Notes under the pieces: model-generated
The model's database searches: none
What the model was told of the DNA's origin: nothing
The model's input: the letters and a program-made list of their open reading frames with translations, nothing else
Assembly (NCBI RefSeq): GCF_021531375.1
Contig: NZ_JADYTU010000009.1
Span: 1 to 64,000, forward strand
Reading direction: 5' to 3'
Source: Pseudoflavonifractor phocaeensis
GTDB taxonomy: Bacteria; Bacillota; Clostridia; Oscillospirales; Oscillospiraceae
Length of the DNA: 64,000 nt
Made by a program: the position numbers and the translations under genes
In this document: piece by piece, positions 16,440 to 24,531 of the stretch
Layout of the letters: each line of letters opens with the position of its first letter
Position numbering within the stretch: position 1 is the first letter of the stretch

Positions 16440-18470
16440 ATGCCTAAGATCCAAGTATTAGATTCCCATGTGGCCGACCTGATCGCCGCCGGCGAGGTGG
16501 TGGAGCGGCCCGCCTCCGTGGCCAAGGAGCTGATGGAGAACGCCATCGACGCCGGGGCCTCCAAGGTCACCGTGGAGATCGCCCACGGGGGGATGACCTT
16601 CCTCCGGGTCACCGACGACGGCAGGGGCATCCCCGCCGGCGAGGTAAAGACCGCCTTTCTCCGCCACGCCACCAGCAAGCTGCGCACCGAATATGACCTG
16701 GAGGCCATCGGCACTCTGGGCTTCCGGGGGGAGGCCCTGGCCGCCATTTCCGCCGTCTCCCGGGTGGAGGTCATGACCCGGACTCCCGAGGCAGAGCTGG
16801 GGGCCTCCCTGGCGCTGGAGGGGGGCGTCCCCGGGAACGTGGAGGAGACAGGCTGTCCCCTGGGCACCACCATGGTGGTCCGGGACCTGTTTTACAACAC
16901 CCCCGCCCGGCTGAAGTTTATGAAGAAGGACGCCGCCGAGGGGGCCGCCGTCTTCGCCGTGGTCCAGCGGGTGGCCCTGTCCCACCCGGAGGTCTCCGTG
17001 AAGTTTATTCGGGACGGAAAGCAGGAGCTGCTCACCCCCGGAGACGGCCAGCTCCAGTCCGCCGTCTACGCCGTCCTGGGCCGGGAGCTGGCCCTGGGCT
17101 TCCGCCCGGTGAAGGCCACCGGGGAGGACATGACGGTGTCCGGCTTCGTCTCCCTCCCCGCCTGTTGCCGGAGCAGCCGGAACTGGCAGTTTTTCTTCGT
17201 CAACGGCCGCCAGGTCAAGTCCCGGATCATGATGGCCGCCCTGGAGGAGGCCTACCGCAACCAGAAAATGGTAGGGAAATTCCCTGGCTGTGTCCTCCAT
17301 CTGGAGACAAAGCTCAACGCCGTGGACGTGAACGTCCACCCCGCCAAAACCGAGGTGAAGTTCGGCAATGAGCGGCAGGTGTTTTCGGCGGTGTACCACG
17401 CTGTCCTGTCCGCACTGGAGCAGGACCGGAGCCACCCGGCCATAGAACTGCAAAAAGGGGTCCCCGGCGCAGCCCAGCGCAGCGGCAGTGTTGGGGAAAG
17501 GACGAGCAACGCAGCGCAGCGGATGTTGGGCGCTAGCCAAACGGAGCGGAGCGGAGTTTACGAGGACGTTGTCACCCCCAACCAGACCCGGCTGACCATT
17601 CCGGCCCCGCCTGCCAAGCCCCAGGTCCGGGTCCAGGATACCACCTACAAAATGCAAAATGCGGGCCCTGTCCCCACGGAGCCGTCCCCCGTGGCGGCGC
17701 ACAGTGTGCGCCTGCCCGTGAACCCGCCTGAGCCGGAAAAGCCCGTCGATTCTGTCGGGGCCGGTATTACCCGCCGCGGCGGGGGCGAGCCCCCGCCCTA
17801 CCGGGACAGGACGCCTTCCGCAGAAGCGGAGATCATCCGTCCACTGTCGCCGGAACCGGCCCCGGTCCCTGTTAAGGAAGAAGCCTCCCACGCCCTTCTC
17901 CCCGAGGAAGCGCCCTGGCGCATGGCCGGGGAGGTGCTGAACACCTACATCATCGTGGAGCAGGGGGAGACGGTGTACTTCATCGACAAGCACGCCGCCC
18001 ACGAGCGGATGAACTTCGACCGGATGAAGGCGGAGGGCTACCACCCCATGGCCCAGACCCTGCTGGCTCCGGTGACCTGCCGTTTGGCGGCGGAGGAGCA
18101 GGAGGCGCTGCTGGCCCACCTGCCCCTGCTGGAGGAGTTCGGCTTCGACGTGGACGAGCTGGGGGGCGCTCTGGCGGTGCGCCAGGCCCCTGACCATGTG
18201 GCGGTGGAGGATATCCCCTCCACCCTGGAAGAGATCGCCCTGAAACTGCTGACCACCGGCTCCGCCGACCCCGCCGCCGCCCGGGACGAGCTGCTCCACA
18301 CCATGGCCTGCAAGGCGGCCATCAAGGGGGGCTGGAAAACCAGTCCCCAGGAGCTGGAGCGGGTGGCCCAGGCCGTGATGAGCGGCAGCGTGAAATATTG
18401 CCCCCATGGCCGCCCTGTGGCCATTCAGCTGACGAAAAAGGAACTGGAGAAGCAGTTCAAGCGGGCCTGA
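16440..18470 (+). CDS. mutL: DNA mismatch repair protein MutL
   Basis: The 676-residue protein couples MutS to strand incision. Its N-terminal GHKL ATPase shows ELMENAIDAGAS, DDGRGI, RHATSKL and GFRGEALAAISAVSRV, then DLFYNTPARLKF. The C-terminal dimerization/endonuclease domain has the metal motif DKHAAHERMNFD (usual DQHA(X)2E(X)4E; the last Glu is Asp here), ACKAAIKGG and CPHGRP, so it belongs to the nicking class. The linker (about 340-470) is unusually repetitive. It includes two AAQR units around residues 345-365, and residues 446-454 (GGGEPPPY region) come from a reverse REP hairpin. AGAGGTG precedes the ATG. Confidence 0.97.
   Translation: MPKIQVLDSHVADLIAAGEVVERPASVAKELMENAIDAGASKVTVEIAHGGMTFLRVTDDGRGIPAGEVKTAFLRHATSKLRTEYDLEAIGTLGFRGEALAAISAVSRVEVMTRTPEAELGASLALEGGVPGNVEETGCPLGTTMVVRDLFYNTPARLKFMKKDAAEGAAVFAVVQRVALSHPEVSVKFIRDGKQELLTPGDGQLQSAVYAVLGRELALGFRPVKATGEDMTVSGFVSLPACCRSSRNWQFFFVNGRQVKSRIMMAALEEAYRNQKMVGKFPGCVLHLETKLNAVDVNVHPAKTEVKFGNERQVFSAVYHAVLSALEQDRSHPAIELQKGVPGAAQRSGSVGERTSNAAQRMLGASQTERSGVYEDVVTPNQTRLTIPAPPAKPQVRVQDTTYKMQNAGPVPTEPSPVAAHSVRLPVNPPEPEKPVDSVGAGITRRGGGEPPPYRDRTPSAEAEIIRPLSPEPAPVPVKEEASHALLPEEAPWRMAGEVLNTYIIVEQGETVYFIDKHAAHERMNFDRMKAEGYHPMAQTLLAPVTCRLAAEEQEALLAHLPLLEEFGFDVDELGGALAVRQAPDHVAVEDIPSTLEEIALKLLTTGSADPAAARDELLHTMACKAAIKGGWKTSPQELERVAQAVMSGSVKYCPHGRPVAIQLTKKELEKQFKRA
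17778..17801 (-). repeat. REP palindrome inside mutL
   Basis: Stem GGCGGGGGC-GA-GCCCCCGCC followed by CTAC, in reverse orientation and in frame within the interdomain linker. Confidence 0.9.
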
Positions 18471-18496
18471 CGGGCAATATGCCTGACGAAAGGTTT

Positions 18497-18692
18497 TGTG
18501 TAGGGGGCGGCCTCTGGACGCCCCACAGGGAGGGCCGTCGAGGACGCCGGCCCCTACGGCGAAGAGGAAGGCTTATAGGGGCGCATCACGATGCGCCCGT
18601 GGGCGGCCACATGGGGCCGCCCCTACGGATTTTGCCCCACCTGTCCGGTTTCGGTATCTGTCTCCGGTAGGACGGGGGCTTGCCCCCGCCGC
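18497..18692. repeat. Cluster of palindromic repeats between mutL and miaA
   Basis: Four hairpin types sit side by side: GTAGGGGGCGGCC..GACGCCCC (18500-18524), TAGGGGCGCATCACGATGCG (18577-18600), GCGGCCACATGGGGCCGCCC (about 18602-18627), and a slightly imperfect REP GTAGGACGGGGGCTTGCCCC (18667-18690). They fill most of the 255-bp gap, and no gene is seen here. Confidence 0.8.
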
Positions 18693-18725
18693 ACAAACCA
18701 TCTCAACACAAAGGAGGGCGGTACC

Positions 18726-19670
18726 ATGCCCCCGAAAATTTTAGTCATCACCGGCCCCACAGCCTCGGGCAAGACCGCCCTGGCGGTGGAGCTGGCCCTG
18801 CGCCACAACGGCGAGGTGGTGTCCGCCGACTCCATGCAGATCTACCGCCGCATGGACATCGGCACCGCCAAACCCACCCGGGAAGAGATGCGGGGGGTCC
18901 CCCACCACATGCTGGACGTGGCCGACCCGGAGGAGGATTTCTCCGTGGCCCGGTATGTGAACATGGCCTCCCGCTGCGTGGACGACGTCCTGTCCCGGGG
19001 CAAGCTGCCCATCCTGGCCGGAGGGACCGGGCTGTATGTGGACTCGCTGCTGTCCGGCCGCACCTTCGCCGCCTTCTCCCCGGACAGCCCCCTGCGGGGG
19101 GAGCTGGAGGAGCGGATGCGGCGGGAGGGGGGCGAGGCTATGCTGGCCGAGCTGGCAAAGGTGGACCCGCACACCGCCGCCCGCCTCCACCCCAACGACG
19201 CCAAGCGGATCGTCCGGGCGCTGGAGATCTGGCTCACCACCGGCAAGACCATGACCCAGCACAACGCCGAGACCCTGGCCATCCCGCCCCGGTACGACGC
19301 CCTCACGCTGACTCTGGCCTTTGAGCGCCGGGAGGATATGTGGGCCCGGATCGACCGGCGGGTGGACGTGATGATGGACCTGGGCTTGGTGGACGAGGTC
19401 CGGTCTCTGCTGGACTCCGGGGTGCCGGAGCGGTGTACCGCCATGCAGGCCATCGGCTACAAGGAGATGGCCGCCGCCCTCCGGGGAGACGGGGACGTGG
19501 CTGCCGCCGCCCAGGAGATCAAGCTCCGCTCCCGCCAGTACGCCAAGCGGCAGCTCACCTGGTTCCGCCGGAACCAGGCGGCCAAATGGCTGTTCTGGGG
19601 AGAGGACCCGGATTTTGAGAAAGCACGCCGAACTTCGACAGAATATATGGAAGAATTTGGTATAGTATAG
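18726..19670 (+). CDS. miaA: tRNA dimethylallyltransferase
   Basis: The 314-residue enzyme transfers a dimethylallyl group to A37 of tRNAs reading UNN codons, giving i6A37, which MiaB then modifies. Seen are the P-loop GPTASGKT near the N-terminus, SADSMQIYRRMDIGTAKPT, LAGGTGLYV, and the C-terminal signature AMQAIGYKEM followed by RQYAKRQLTWFRRN. AAAGGAGG lies just before the start at 18726, so the longer frame from 18591 across the repeat cluster is rejected. It stands between mutL and hfq, the usual order in Firmicutes. Confidence 0.96.
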   Translation: MPPKILVITGPTASGKTALAVELALRHNGEVVSADSMQIYRRMDIGTAKPTREEMRGVPHHMLDVADPEEDFSVARYVNMASRCVDDVLSRGKLPILAGGTGLYVDSLLSGRTFAAFSPDSPLRGELEERMRREGGEAMLAELAKVDPHTAARLHPNDAKRIVRALEIWLTTGKTMTQHNAETLAIPPRYDALTLTLAFERREDMWARIDRRVDVMMDLGLVDEVRSLLDSGVPERCTAMQAIGYKEMAAALRGDGDVAAAAQEIKLRSRQYAKRQLTWFRRNQAAKWLFWGEDPDFEKARRTSTEYMEEFGIV

Positions 19671-19739
19671 AAGCACTCAAGCCCTGTGGGTCCTGCCGAC
19701 GGCGAGGCTCCGGGCTGTATAGAAAAAGGAGTGCTACTT

Positions 19740-19973
19740 ATGTCGAAAACCAACAATCTTCAGGAAATTTTTCTTACCCAGCTGCGCCGGGAGCGCCGCC
19801 CCGTCACCGTGTTTCTGATGAACGGGTTCCAGATGCGGGGATACGTCACCGGATTTGACGCCTTTTCCGTGGTGCTGACCAGCGACGGAAAGCAGATGTT
19901 CGTCTATAAGCACGCCATCTCCACCATTACCCCGGAGCGGCCCGTGCCCTTTACCGAACCGGCGGAGAACTAG
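19740..19973 (+). CDS. hfq: RNA-binding protein Hfq
   Basis: The 77-residue Sm-fold hexamer subunit pairs small RNAs with mRNAs. The Sm1 region includes [20 protein letters not shown] and [16 protein letters not shown]; the Sm2 motif reads YKHAISTI (usually YKHAIST). AAAAAGGAG lies about 9 bases before the ATG. It closely follows miaA, the usual arrangement. Confidence 0.96.
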   Translation: MSKTNNLQEIFLTQLRRERRPVTVFLMNGFQMRGYVTGFDAFSVVLTSDGKQMFVYKHAISTITPERPVPFTEPAEN

Positions 19974-20004
19974 GCCGGCGGGTCACGGCGCCCCCGGTCC
20001 GCCA

Positions 20005-20039
20005 CCCAAACGGCCCCCGCGGCGCGGCCGCGGTTTGGG
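20005..20039. repeat. Stem-loop with CCCAAAC / GTTTGGG arms
   Basis: A 7-bp inverted repeat encloses a GC-rich loop between hfq and the HlyD-like gene. A similar CCAAACC / GGTTTGG structure lies before divIVA at 22991-23026. It could be a terminator-like or processing structure, but it has no T-run. Confidence 0.45.
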
Positions 20040-20102
20040 GAGTAGGCGCGGCGGGACGGAGCCGAGCGGGTTTTGTGCCGACGAAAGAAAGAGAGAACTG
20101 CC

Positions 20103-21368
20103 ATGAAGCAAGGAAAATCCCTCATCACTTTTGTGATGGTGGCTATCGCCGCCGCGCTGTGCGTCTATTTTGGATTTTATGTCTTCCGCACCTTCGACGA
20201 CCCCTTTTCCACCACCCTGACCTACCAGTACACGGTCAACGACAGCGTGGAGGCAGACGGCATACTGGTCCGGCAGGAGCAGGTGCTCACCGCCGACGGC
20301 GGCATTGTGGAGGTGACCCGGGGCGAGGGCGAAAAGGTGGGAGTGGGCCAGTCCGTGGCGCTGGTCTACCGGGACGCCCAGGCCCAGGCCGACCAGGCGG
20401 AGCTGGACGCCCTGGCCCTGGAGATCGAGCTGCTGGAATACGCCATTGCCGACAGCGGCAGCGTGGAATCCGCCGCCCGGCTGGACGAGGACATCCTCCA
20501 GTCGGTGGTGGACCTGCGTGCCTCCGCGGCTCTGGGGGATTACAACGACCTGGAGGAGCAGGTGCGGACCATCAAAAGCAGCGTGCTCAAGCGGGGGTAT
20601 ACCTACGGCGACGGGGTGACCTCCGCCGACCTGTCCGCCCGGCTCCAGGAGCTGAAAAGCAGCTATGCCGCCCTGAACCAGAAGAATTCCGCCGCAACCA
20701 CCCGGGTGAGGGCCGGCAAGGCCGGGACCTTTTCCAACCTGGTGGACGGCTATGAGGCCAGCCTGACTCCGGAGACCGTCTTTCAGCTGACGCCTGACTC
20801 CCTCCGGCAGCTGATGTCCGGCGCCCCCGCCTCCGGCGGCGGTGTCGGCAAGCTCATCACCTCCGACCGGTGGTACTTTGCCGCCGCCTTCCCCGCCAAC
20901 GCGGCCCAGCGATTGAAGAAGGGGGGCGCCGCCACCCTGCGCTTCACCGGAGACTTCAACCAGGATGTGGACATGCTGGTGGAGCAGGTGGGCGAGGTGG
21001 AGGGCGGGCAGACGGTGGTGGTATTCTCCTCCGACCGCTATCTGGCCCGCACCACCCTGCTGCGCCGTCAGACGGCGGAGCTGATCTTTGACAGCTGGTC
21101 CGGCCTGCGGGTGCCCAAGGGGGCGGTCCGCATGATCAAGTACACCTACGAGGACGAGGAGACCAAGCAGACAGTGGAGGCCAGCCGCCTGGGCGTCTAT
21201 GTGCTCATCGGCGGCAGGGTCGAGTTCAAAACGGTGGAAGTGGTCACCGAGGGCAGCGACTACTATGTGGTCAAGGCCGGCAGCTCCGGCAGCGACGCCC
21301 TCCGGGCAGGGGACGAGGTCATCACCCGGGGCACCGGGTTCTATGACGGACAGTTACTTGAATTCTGA
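20103..21368 (+). CDS. HlyD-like membrane-anchored adaptor protein
   Basis: The 421-residue protein has one N-terminal membrane segment (about residues 8-27) and an extracytoplasmic part. A biotinyl-lipoyl-like half motif (VEADGILVRQEQVL, GEKVGVGQSVALVY) and a coiled-coil hairpin (about 100-215) come first. A beta-barrel-like C-terminal half ends in ALRAGDEVITRG, typical of HlyD/RND adaptor proteins. No transporter gene is adjacent. Its place between hfq and the yggS-sepF-divIVA division genes suggests a role at the envelope or septum in this lineage, but that is inference. The ribosome site is weak (AAAGAGAG). Confidence 0.75.
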   Translation: MKQGKSLITFVMVAIAAALCVYFGFYVFRTFDDPFSTTLTYQYTVNDSVEADGILVRQEQVLTADGGIVEVTRGEGEKVGVGQSVALVYRDAQAQADQAELDALALEIELLEYAIADSGSVESAARLDEDILQSVVDLRASAALGDYNDLEEQVRTIKSSVLKRGYTYGDGVTSADLSARLQELKSSYAALNQKNSAATTRVRAGKAGTFSNLVDGYEASLTPETVFQLTPDSLRQLMSGAPASGGGVGKLITSDRWYFAAAFPANAAQRLKKGGAATLRFTGDFNQDVDMLVEQVGEVEGGQTVVVFSSDRYLARTTLLRRQTAELIFDSWSGLRVPKGAVRMIKYTYEDEETKQTVEASRLGVYVLIGGRVEFKTVEVVTEGSDYYVVKAGSSGSDALRAGDEVITRGTGFYDGQLLEF

Positions 21369-21439
21369 GCCGGTCCGGGAGAACCCGTGCGGCTGAGACG
21401 GAACAAAACCACATTGTCAGACAGAGAGAAGGGTTTATT

Positions 21440-22150
21440 GTGGATTTGATGCAGCATATCCAGACGGTCCGGACCAGGATCGAGACCGCCGCGCTGGCGG
21501 CGGGGCGCGCGCCGGAGGAGATCACCCTCTGCGCCGCCACCAAGGTGCAGACCGACGACACTATCCGGGCGGCCATCGCCGCCGGGATCCGGGTCTGCGG
21601 AGAAAACCGGGTCCAGGAGCTCACCGCCCATCTGGCGGCGGACGCCTATGCCGGGGCCCGGGTCCACTTTATCGGCCACCTCCAGACCAACAAGGTCAAG
21701 CAGGTGGTGGGCAAGGTGGATCTGATCCAGTCGGTGGACTCCCAGCGGCTGCTCCGCGCCATCGACGCCCAGGCGGACAAGCTGGGCGTGCGGCAGGACA
21801 TCCTGCTGGAGGTGAATATTGCCGGCGAGGAGAGCAAGGGGGGCTGCCCGGTGGAGGAGCTGCCCGCGCTGGCGGAGCTGGCCGGAGCGCTGGAGCATGT
21901 GCGCCTCAGGGGCTTGATGGCGATCCCGCCCATCTCCGGCGGGCCGGGGGCCAACCGGCCATATTTTGCCGCCATGCGTCAGCTTTTTGTTGACACGCGG
22001 GGAAAAATGTCGGATAATCAGAATGATATGGATTGCCTGTCCATGGGGATGAGCGGAGACTTTGAGGACGCCATCCGGGAGGGAGCCACCCTGGTCCGGG
22101 TGGGCACCGCCTTGTTCGGTCCCCGGCCTCCCATGGGGGCGGCCCGCTGA
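21440..22150 (+). CDS. PLP homeostasis protein, YggS family
   Basis: The 236-residue single-domain TIM-barrel protein binds pyridoxal phosphate and controls vitamin B6 and amino acid balance. PLP-lysine motif CAATKVQ, then CGENRVQEL, HFIGHLQTNKVK, IQSVDS, and the phosphate-binding end LSMGMSGDFEDAI with VRVGTALFG are all present. The start is GTG with AGAAGGG upstream. As ylmE it usually precedes sepF in the Firmicute division cluster, as here. Confidence 0.95.
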   Translation: MDLMQHIQTVRTRIETAALAAGRAPEEITLCAATKVQTDDTIRAAIAAGIRVCGENRVQELTAHLAADAYAGARVHFIGHLQTNKVKQVVGKVDLIQSVDSQRLLRAIDAQADKLGVRQDILLEVNIAGEESKGGCPVEELPALAELAGALEHVRLRGLMAIPPISGGPGANRPYFAAMRQLFVDTRGKMSDNQNDMDCLSMGMSGDFEDAIREGATLVRVGTALFGPRPPMGAAR

Positions 22151-22202
22151 GCCGGCCAGGGCGCATACATGATATACCTGCGAAAGAAAAGAGGAAGTTG
22201 CC

Positions 22203-22697
22203 ATGGGAATCTTTGATGAATTCAAGAGACTGGCCCACCCTTATGAAGATGAGGAAGAGGACGATTTTGAGGACGATTTCGACGTGTCCCCCCGCCCGGT
22301 GGAGCGCCGGGAGCGGGCTGACCGCGCCGACCGCACCGACCGGATCAGCCGGTCCGAGGGCGGCTATGTCGCCGGAGACGAGGAGCGCCGCAGCAACAAG
22401 GTGGTGAACATCCGGGCGGCCACCCAGCTCCAGGTGGTGCTGGTGAAGCCGGAGAAGTTCGAGGACGCCTCCGCCATCGCCGACCATCTGCGGGAAAAGC
22501 GGACCGTGGTGCTGAATCTGGAGTCCACCAACAAGGAGATCGCCCGCCGTCTGCTGGACTTCCTGTCCGGCGTGGCCTATGCCAACGAGGGCAAGATCAA
22601 GAAGGTGGCCATCTCCACCTACATCATCACGCCTTATAACGTGGATATTCTGGGCGATTTGATCGACGAACTGGAGAACAACGGGCTGTACTTCTGA
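22203..22697 (+). CDS. sepF: Cell division protein SepF
   Basis: The 164-residue FtsZ-associated protein has an N-terminal amphipathic membrane-binding helix (MGIFDEFKRLAHPY), an acidic and Arg-rich linker, and a C-terminal SepF fold (about 75-160: LVKPEKFEDASAIADHLREK, VVLNLESTNKEIARRLLDFL, YANEGKIKKVA). It tethers and bundles FtsZ at the septum. AGAGGAAG precedes the ATG. A near-identical copy of its last 30 codons is present 155 bases downstream. Confidence 0.96.
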   Translation: MGIFDEFKRLAHPYEDEEEDDFEDDFDVSPRPVERRERADRADRTDRISRSEGGYVAGDEERRSNKVVNIRAATQLQVVLVKPEKFEDASAIADHLREKRTVVLNLESTNKEIARRLLDFLSGVAYANEGKIKKVAISTYIITPYNVDILGDLIDELENNGLYF

Positions 22698-22852
22698 GAT
22701 GGCCAACGGGGCCCCATCGCAGATGGGGCGGCGCGGTAAGCGCCGTAAATTCGGAGGGCCGCAGGCCCAGAGAATTTCCGCAGGGCGAATTCATTTCGCC
22801 CGAGGATTTTAAATCAAAGGGGTCCCCGCACGATGCGGAGCATCGGGTGGGG
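22698..22852. other. Non-coding spacer between sepF and its duplicated 3' end
   Basis: This 155-bp stretch holds short palindromes (GGGCGAATTCATTTCGCCC and CGATGCGGAGCATCG) and no credible reading frame. It separates the complete sepF from a second copy of its 3' end. Confidence 0.5.
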
Positions 22853-22944
22853 CGGCCATCTCCACCTACATCATCACGCCCTATAACGTGGATATTCTGG
22901 GCGACCTGATCGACGAACTGGAGAACAACGGGCTGTACTTCTAA
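22853..22944 (+). pseudogene. Duplicated 3' end of sepF (fragment)
   Basis: About 90 bases repeat sepF 22606-22697 almost exactly, encoding AISTYIITPYNVDILGDLID and the rest through NGLYF plus a stop. Differences seen are few: CCT to CCC, GATTTG to GACCTG, TGA to TAA, all silent, and one change at the first codon. There is no start codon or ribosome site, so it is a fragment rather than a gene. Confidence 0.85.
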
Positions 22945-23116
22945 AAAGCCACTGCAATCAGAGAACAGAATAAAGGCGGCCAAAGGCCGCCCAAACCACA
23001 GCCCAGCGTCAGCGGGCGCGGTTTGGAGAGAAAACGCAAGGACGCGGATGCGGAATGGAGAAGCGTCGTTCCAAAAGAAGCGGACTTTGCGGCGACGATG
23101 AATCGGAGGGATTTCT
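22945..23116. other. Non-coding leader before divIVA
   Basis: Contains GGCGGCC-AAA-GGCCGCC and the CCAAACC / GGTTTGG stem-loop (22991-23026). No gene is seen. In many Firmicutes ylmG and ylmH occupy the sepF-divIVA interval; both are absent here. Confidence 0.5.
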
Positions 23117-23869
23117 ATGCTCACTCCTCAGGAAGTTTCCGAGCGCGCCTTTCAGAAGGCGTCCTTCGGCGGCTATAACATGGTTCAGGTGGACGAGTTC
23201 CTGGATGTGCTCACCGGGGACTACTCCACCCTGTACAGCGAGAACGCGGTGCTGAAAAGCAAGATGAAGGTGCTGGTGGACAAGGTGGAGGAGTACCGCT
23301 CCACCGAGGAGGCCATGCGCAAGGCCCTGATGACCGCCCAGCGGATGGCCGACGATCTGGTCAAGGAGGCGGAGCAGAAGAAGGCGGAGATCCTCAGCCA
23401 GGCCGAGGGCGAGGCCCTGCGCCGCAAGGAGGAGCTGGAGCGGGAGCTGGTCTCCGAGGAGTACCGCCTCAGTCAGGCCCAGCAGGCCACCGCCGCCTTT
23501 GTGGAGAAGGTTCGGACCCTCCTAGCGGGCCAGGAGGAGTTCTTGTCCAAGCTGGGGGAGCTGTGCCCCGCTGAGGCTGTCCAGAGCGCCGACCCGGTGG
23601 AGGAAGCCGCCGAGGAGATCGACGACAACGTCCAGCGGCTGCTGGCCCAGGCCATGGCCGACGCCACCGCGGAAAATCTGCGGACCAAGCAGGCGGAGCA
23701 GCCCCAGGAGGATCTGGCGGACACCGCCGAATTCCCCCCTGTCTCCGGCGCGGACTTCCGGGAAGAGGATGACCCGGAGGACGGCGAGGATGAGGAGGAG
23801 CGGCCCGTGCGGAGCAGCCGCATCGACTTCGGCGAACTGCAATTCGGACGGGATTACGAGATCAAATAA
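23117..23869 (+). CDS. divIVA: DivIVA-type cell division / polarity protein
   Basis: The 250-residue protein begins with the DivIVA lipid-binding signature (MLTPQEVSERAFQKASFGGY, then VQVDEFLDVL). A long coiled coil follows (about 35-140) and then a very acidic tail ending SSRIDFGELQFGRDYEIK. DivIVA marks negatively curved membrane at septa and poles and recruits other proteins. GGAGGG lies 7 bases before the ATG. It is last in the hfq to divIVA series and is followed by a strong terminator. Confidence 0.93.
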   Translation: MLTPQEVSERAFQKASFGGYNMVQVDEFLDVLTGDYSTLYSENAVLKSKMKVLVDKVEEYRSTEEAMRKALMTAQRMADDLVKEAEQKKAEILSQAEGEALRRKEELERELVSEEYRLSQAQQATAAFVEKVRTLLAGQEEFLSKLGELCPAEAVQSADPVEEAAEEIDDNVQRLLAQAMADATAENLRTKQAEQPQEDLADTAEFPPVSGADFREEDDPEDGEDEEERPVRSSRIDFGELQFGRDYEIK

Positions 23870-23880
23870 GGATAAGATGA

Positions 23881-23914
23881 AACAAGCGGCCGCCCGGTGG
23901 GCGGCCGCTTTGTT
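23881..23914. terminator. Bidirectional terminator after divIVA
   Basis: A 15-bp stem AACAAGCGGCCGCCC / GGGCGGCCGCTTTGTT with a 3-base loop. It serves divIVA and the converging XRE gene. Confidence 0.85.
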
Positions 23915-23927
23915 ATGTGAGGGTGGA

Positions 23928-24146
23928 TCAGGCTCTGGGATATGGGTCTGAGATATTAGTCAGACCGATGATATAGTCCACACTTGTATGAAAGAAACAT
24001 GCCAAATCTTTGAGGACAGGGATGGGAATGTTCAAATGGCCCAGTTCGTAGTCGGAATAAGTGGTCTGGTGAATGTTCAGGAAATCGGCCATGTCCTTTT
24101 GGGACAGATCGCGGTCTTCCCGTAAAGCGCGAAGATGTTCCAACAT
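23928..24146 (-). CDS. Small XRE-family HTH regulator (first of a pair)
   Basis: The 72-residue protein is essentially one helix-turn-helix domain: LRALREDRDLSQKDMADFLN, IHQTTYSDYELGHLNIPI, then SVDYIIGLTNISDPYP. The ATG at 24146 is preferred to the GTG three codons upstream, because GAGGTG overlaps the latter and is correctly spaced for the former. It closely resembles the next gene and ends with the same DYxxGLT.I..PYPR tail, so the two are tandem paralogues. Confidence 0.85.
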   Translation of the reverse strand: MLEHLRALREDRDLSQKDMADFLNIHQTTYSDYELGHLNIPIPVLKDLACFFHTSVDYIIGLTNISDPYPRA

Positions 24147-24221
24147 AGTGCTCACCTCAAAATCTTATGAGATGTTTTGTCTGGGTATTTTTGGAGCAGG
24201 GATAAATTGTAATGTGCCCGT

Positions 24222-24440
24222 TTATGTCCGGGGATACGGCTCGCGAATATCAGTTAGGCCCAGTAGATAGTCCACACTGGTGCGATGGAACACAGCCAGT
24301 TGAATCAGCACGGCGGAAGGAATATCCCGCTGGCCCAGCTCATAATTGCTGTACGCCTGCTGGGAACAATGGAGATAGGACGCCACCTGAGCTTGGGAGA
24401 GGTCGGAATCCTCACGAAGATCTTTGATGCGCTGATACAT
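24222..24440 (-). CDS. Small XRE-family HTH regulator (second of a pair)
   Basis: The 72-residue HTH protein includes YQRIKDLREDSDLSQAQVAS, CSQQAYSNYELGQRDIP and SVDYLLGLTDIREPYPRT. Start and ribosome site follow the same pattern as its paralogue (GAGGTGATTTCC then ATG). It is divergent from the CopG-like gene at 24532, and the shared interval has a palindromic operator candidate, so it may repress that gene and itself. Confidence 0.85.
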   Translation of the reverse strand: MYQRIKDLREDSDLSQAQVASYLHCSQQAYSNYELGQRDIPSAVLIQLAVFHRTSVDYLLGLTDIREPYPRT

Positions 24441-24478
24441 GGAAATCACCTCGTGAAAAGTATAATTTACCCCAAAAT

Positions 24479-24498
24479 GTTGTATTTACATTTACAAC
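24479..24498. promoter_or_regulatory. Operator candidate between XRE and CopG-like genes
   Basis: Perfect 6-bp arms GTTGTA / TACAAC enclose TTTACATT, set in an AT-rich divergent promoter region and flanked on both sides by AAAATG. A likely binding site for the neighbouring XRE or RHH protein. Confidence 0.5.
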
Positions 24499-24531
24499 AA
24501 AATGCAGTAATATTGCTGTGAGGTGACCCAC

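Noticed and set aside
13415-16873. 1152-codon minus-strand frame across mutS
   Set aside because: It is antisense to mutS, mutL and part of RAYT, with low-complexity composition and no recognisable domain.
22853-22944. Second, functional sepF-like small gene
   Set aside because: No start codon or ribosome site; only the last 30 codons are present.
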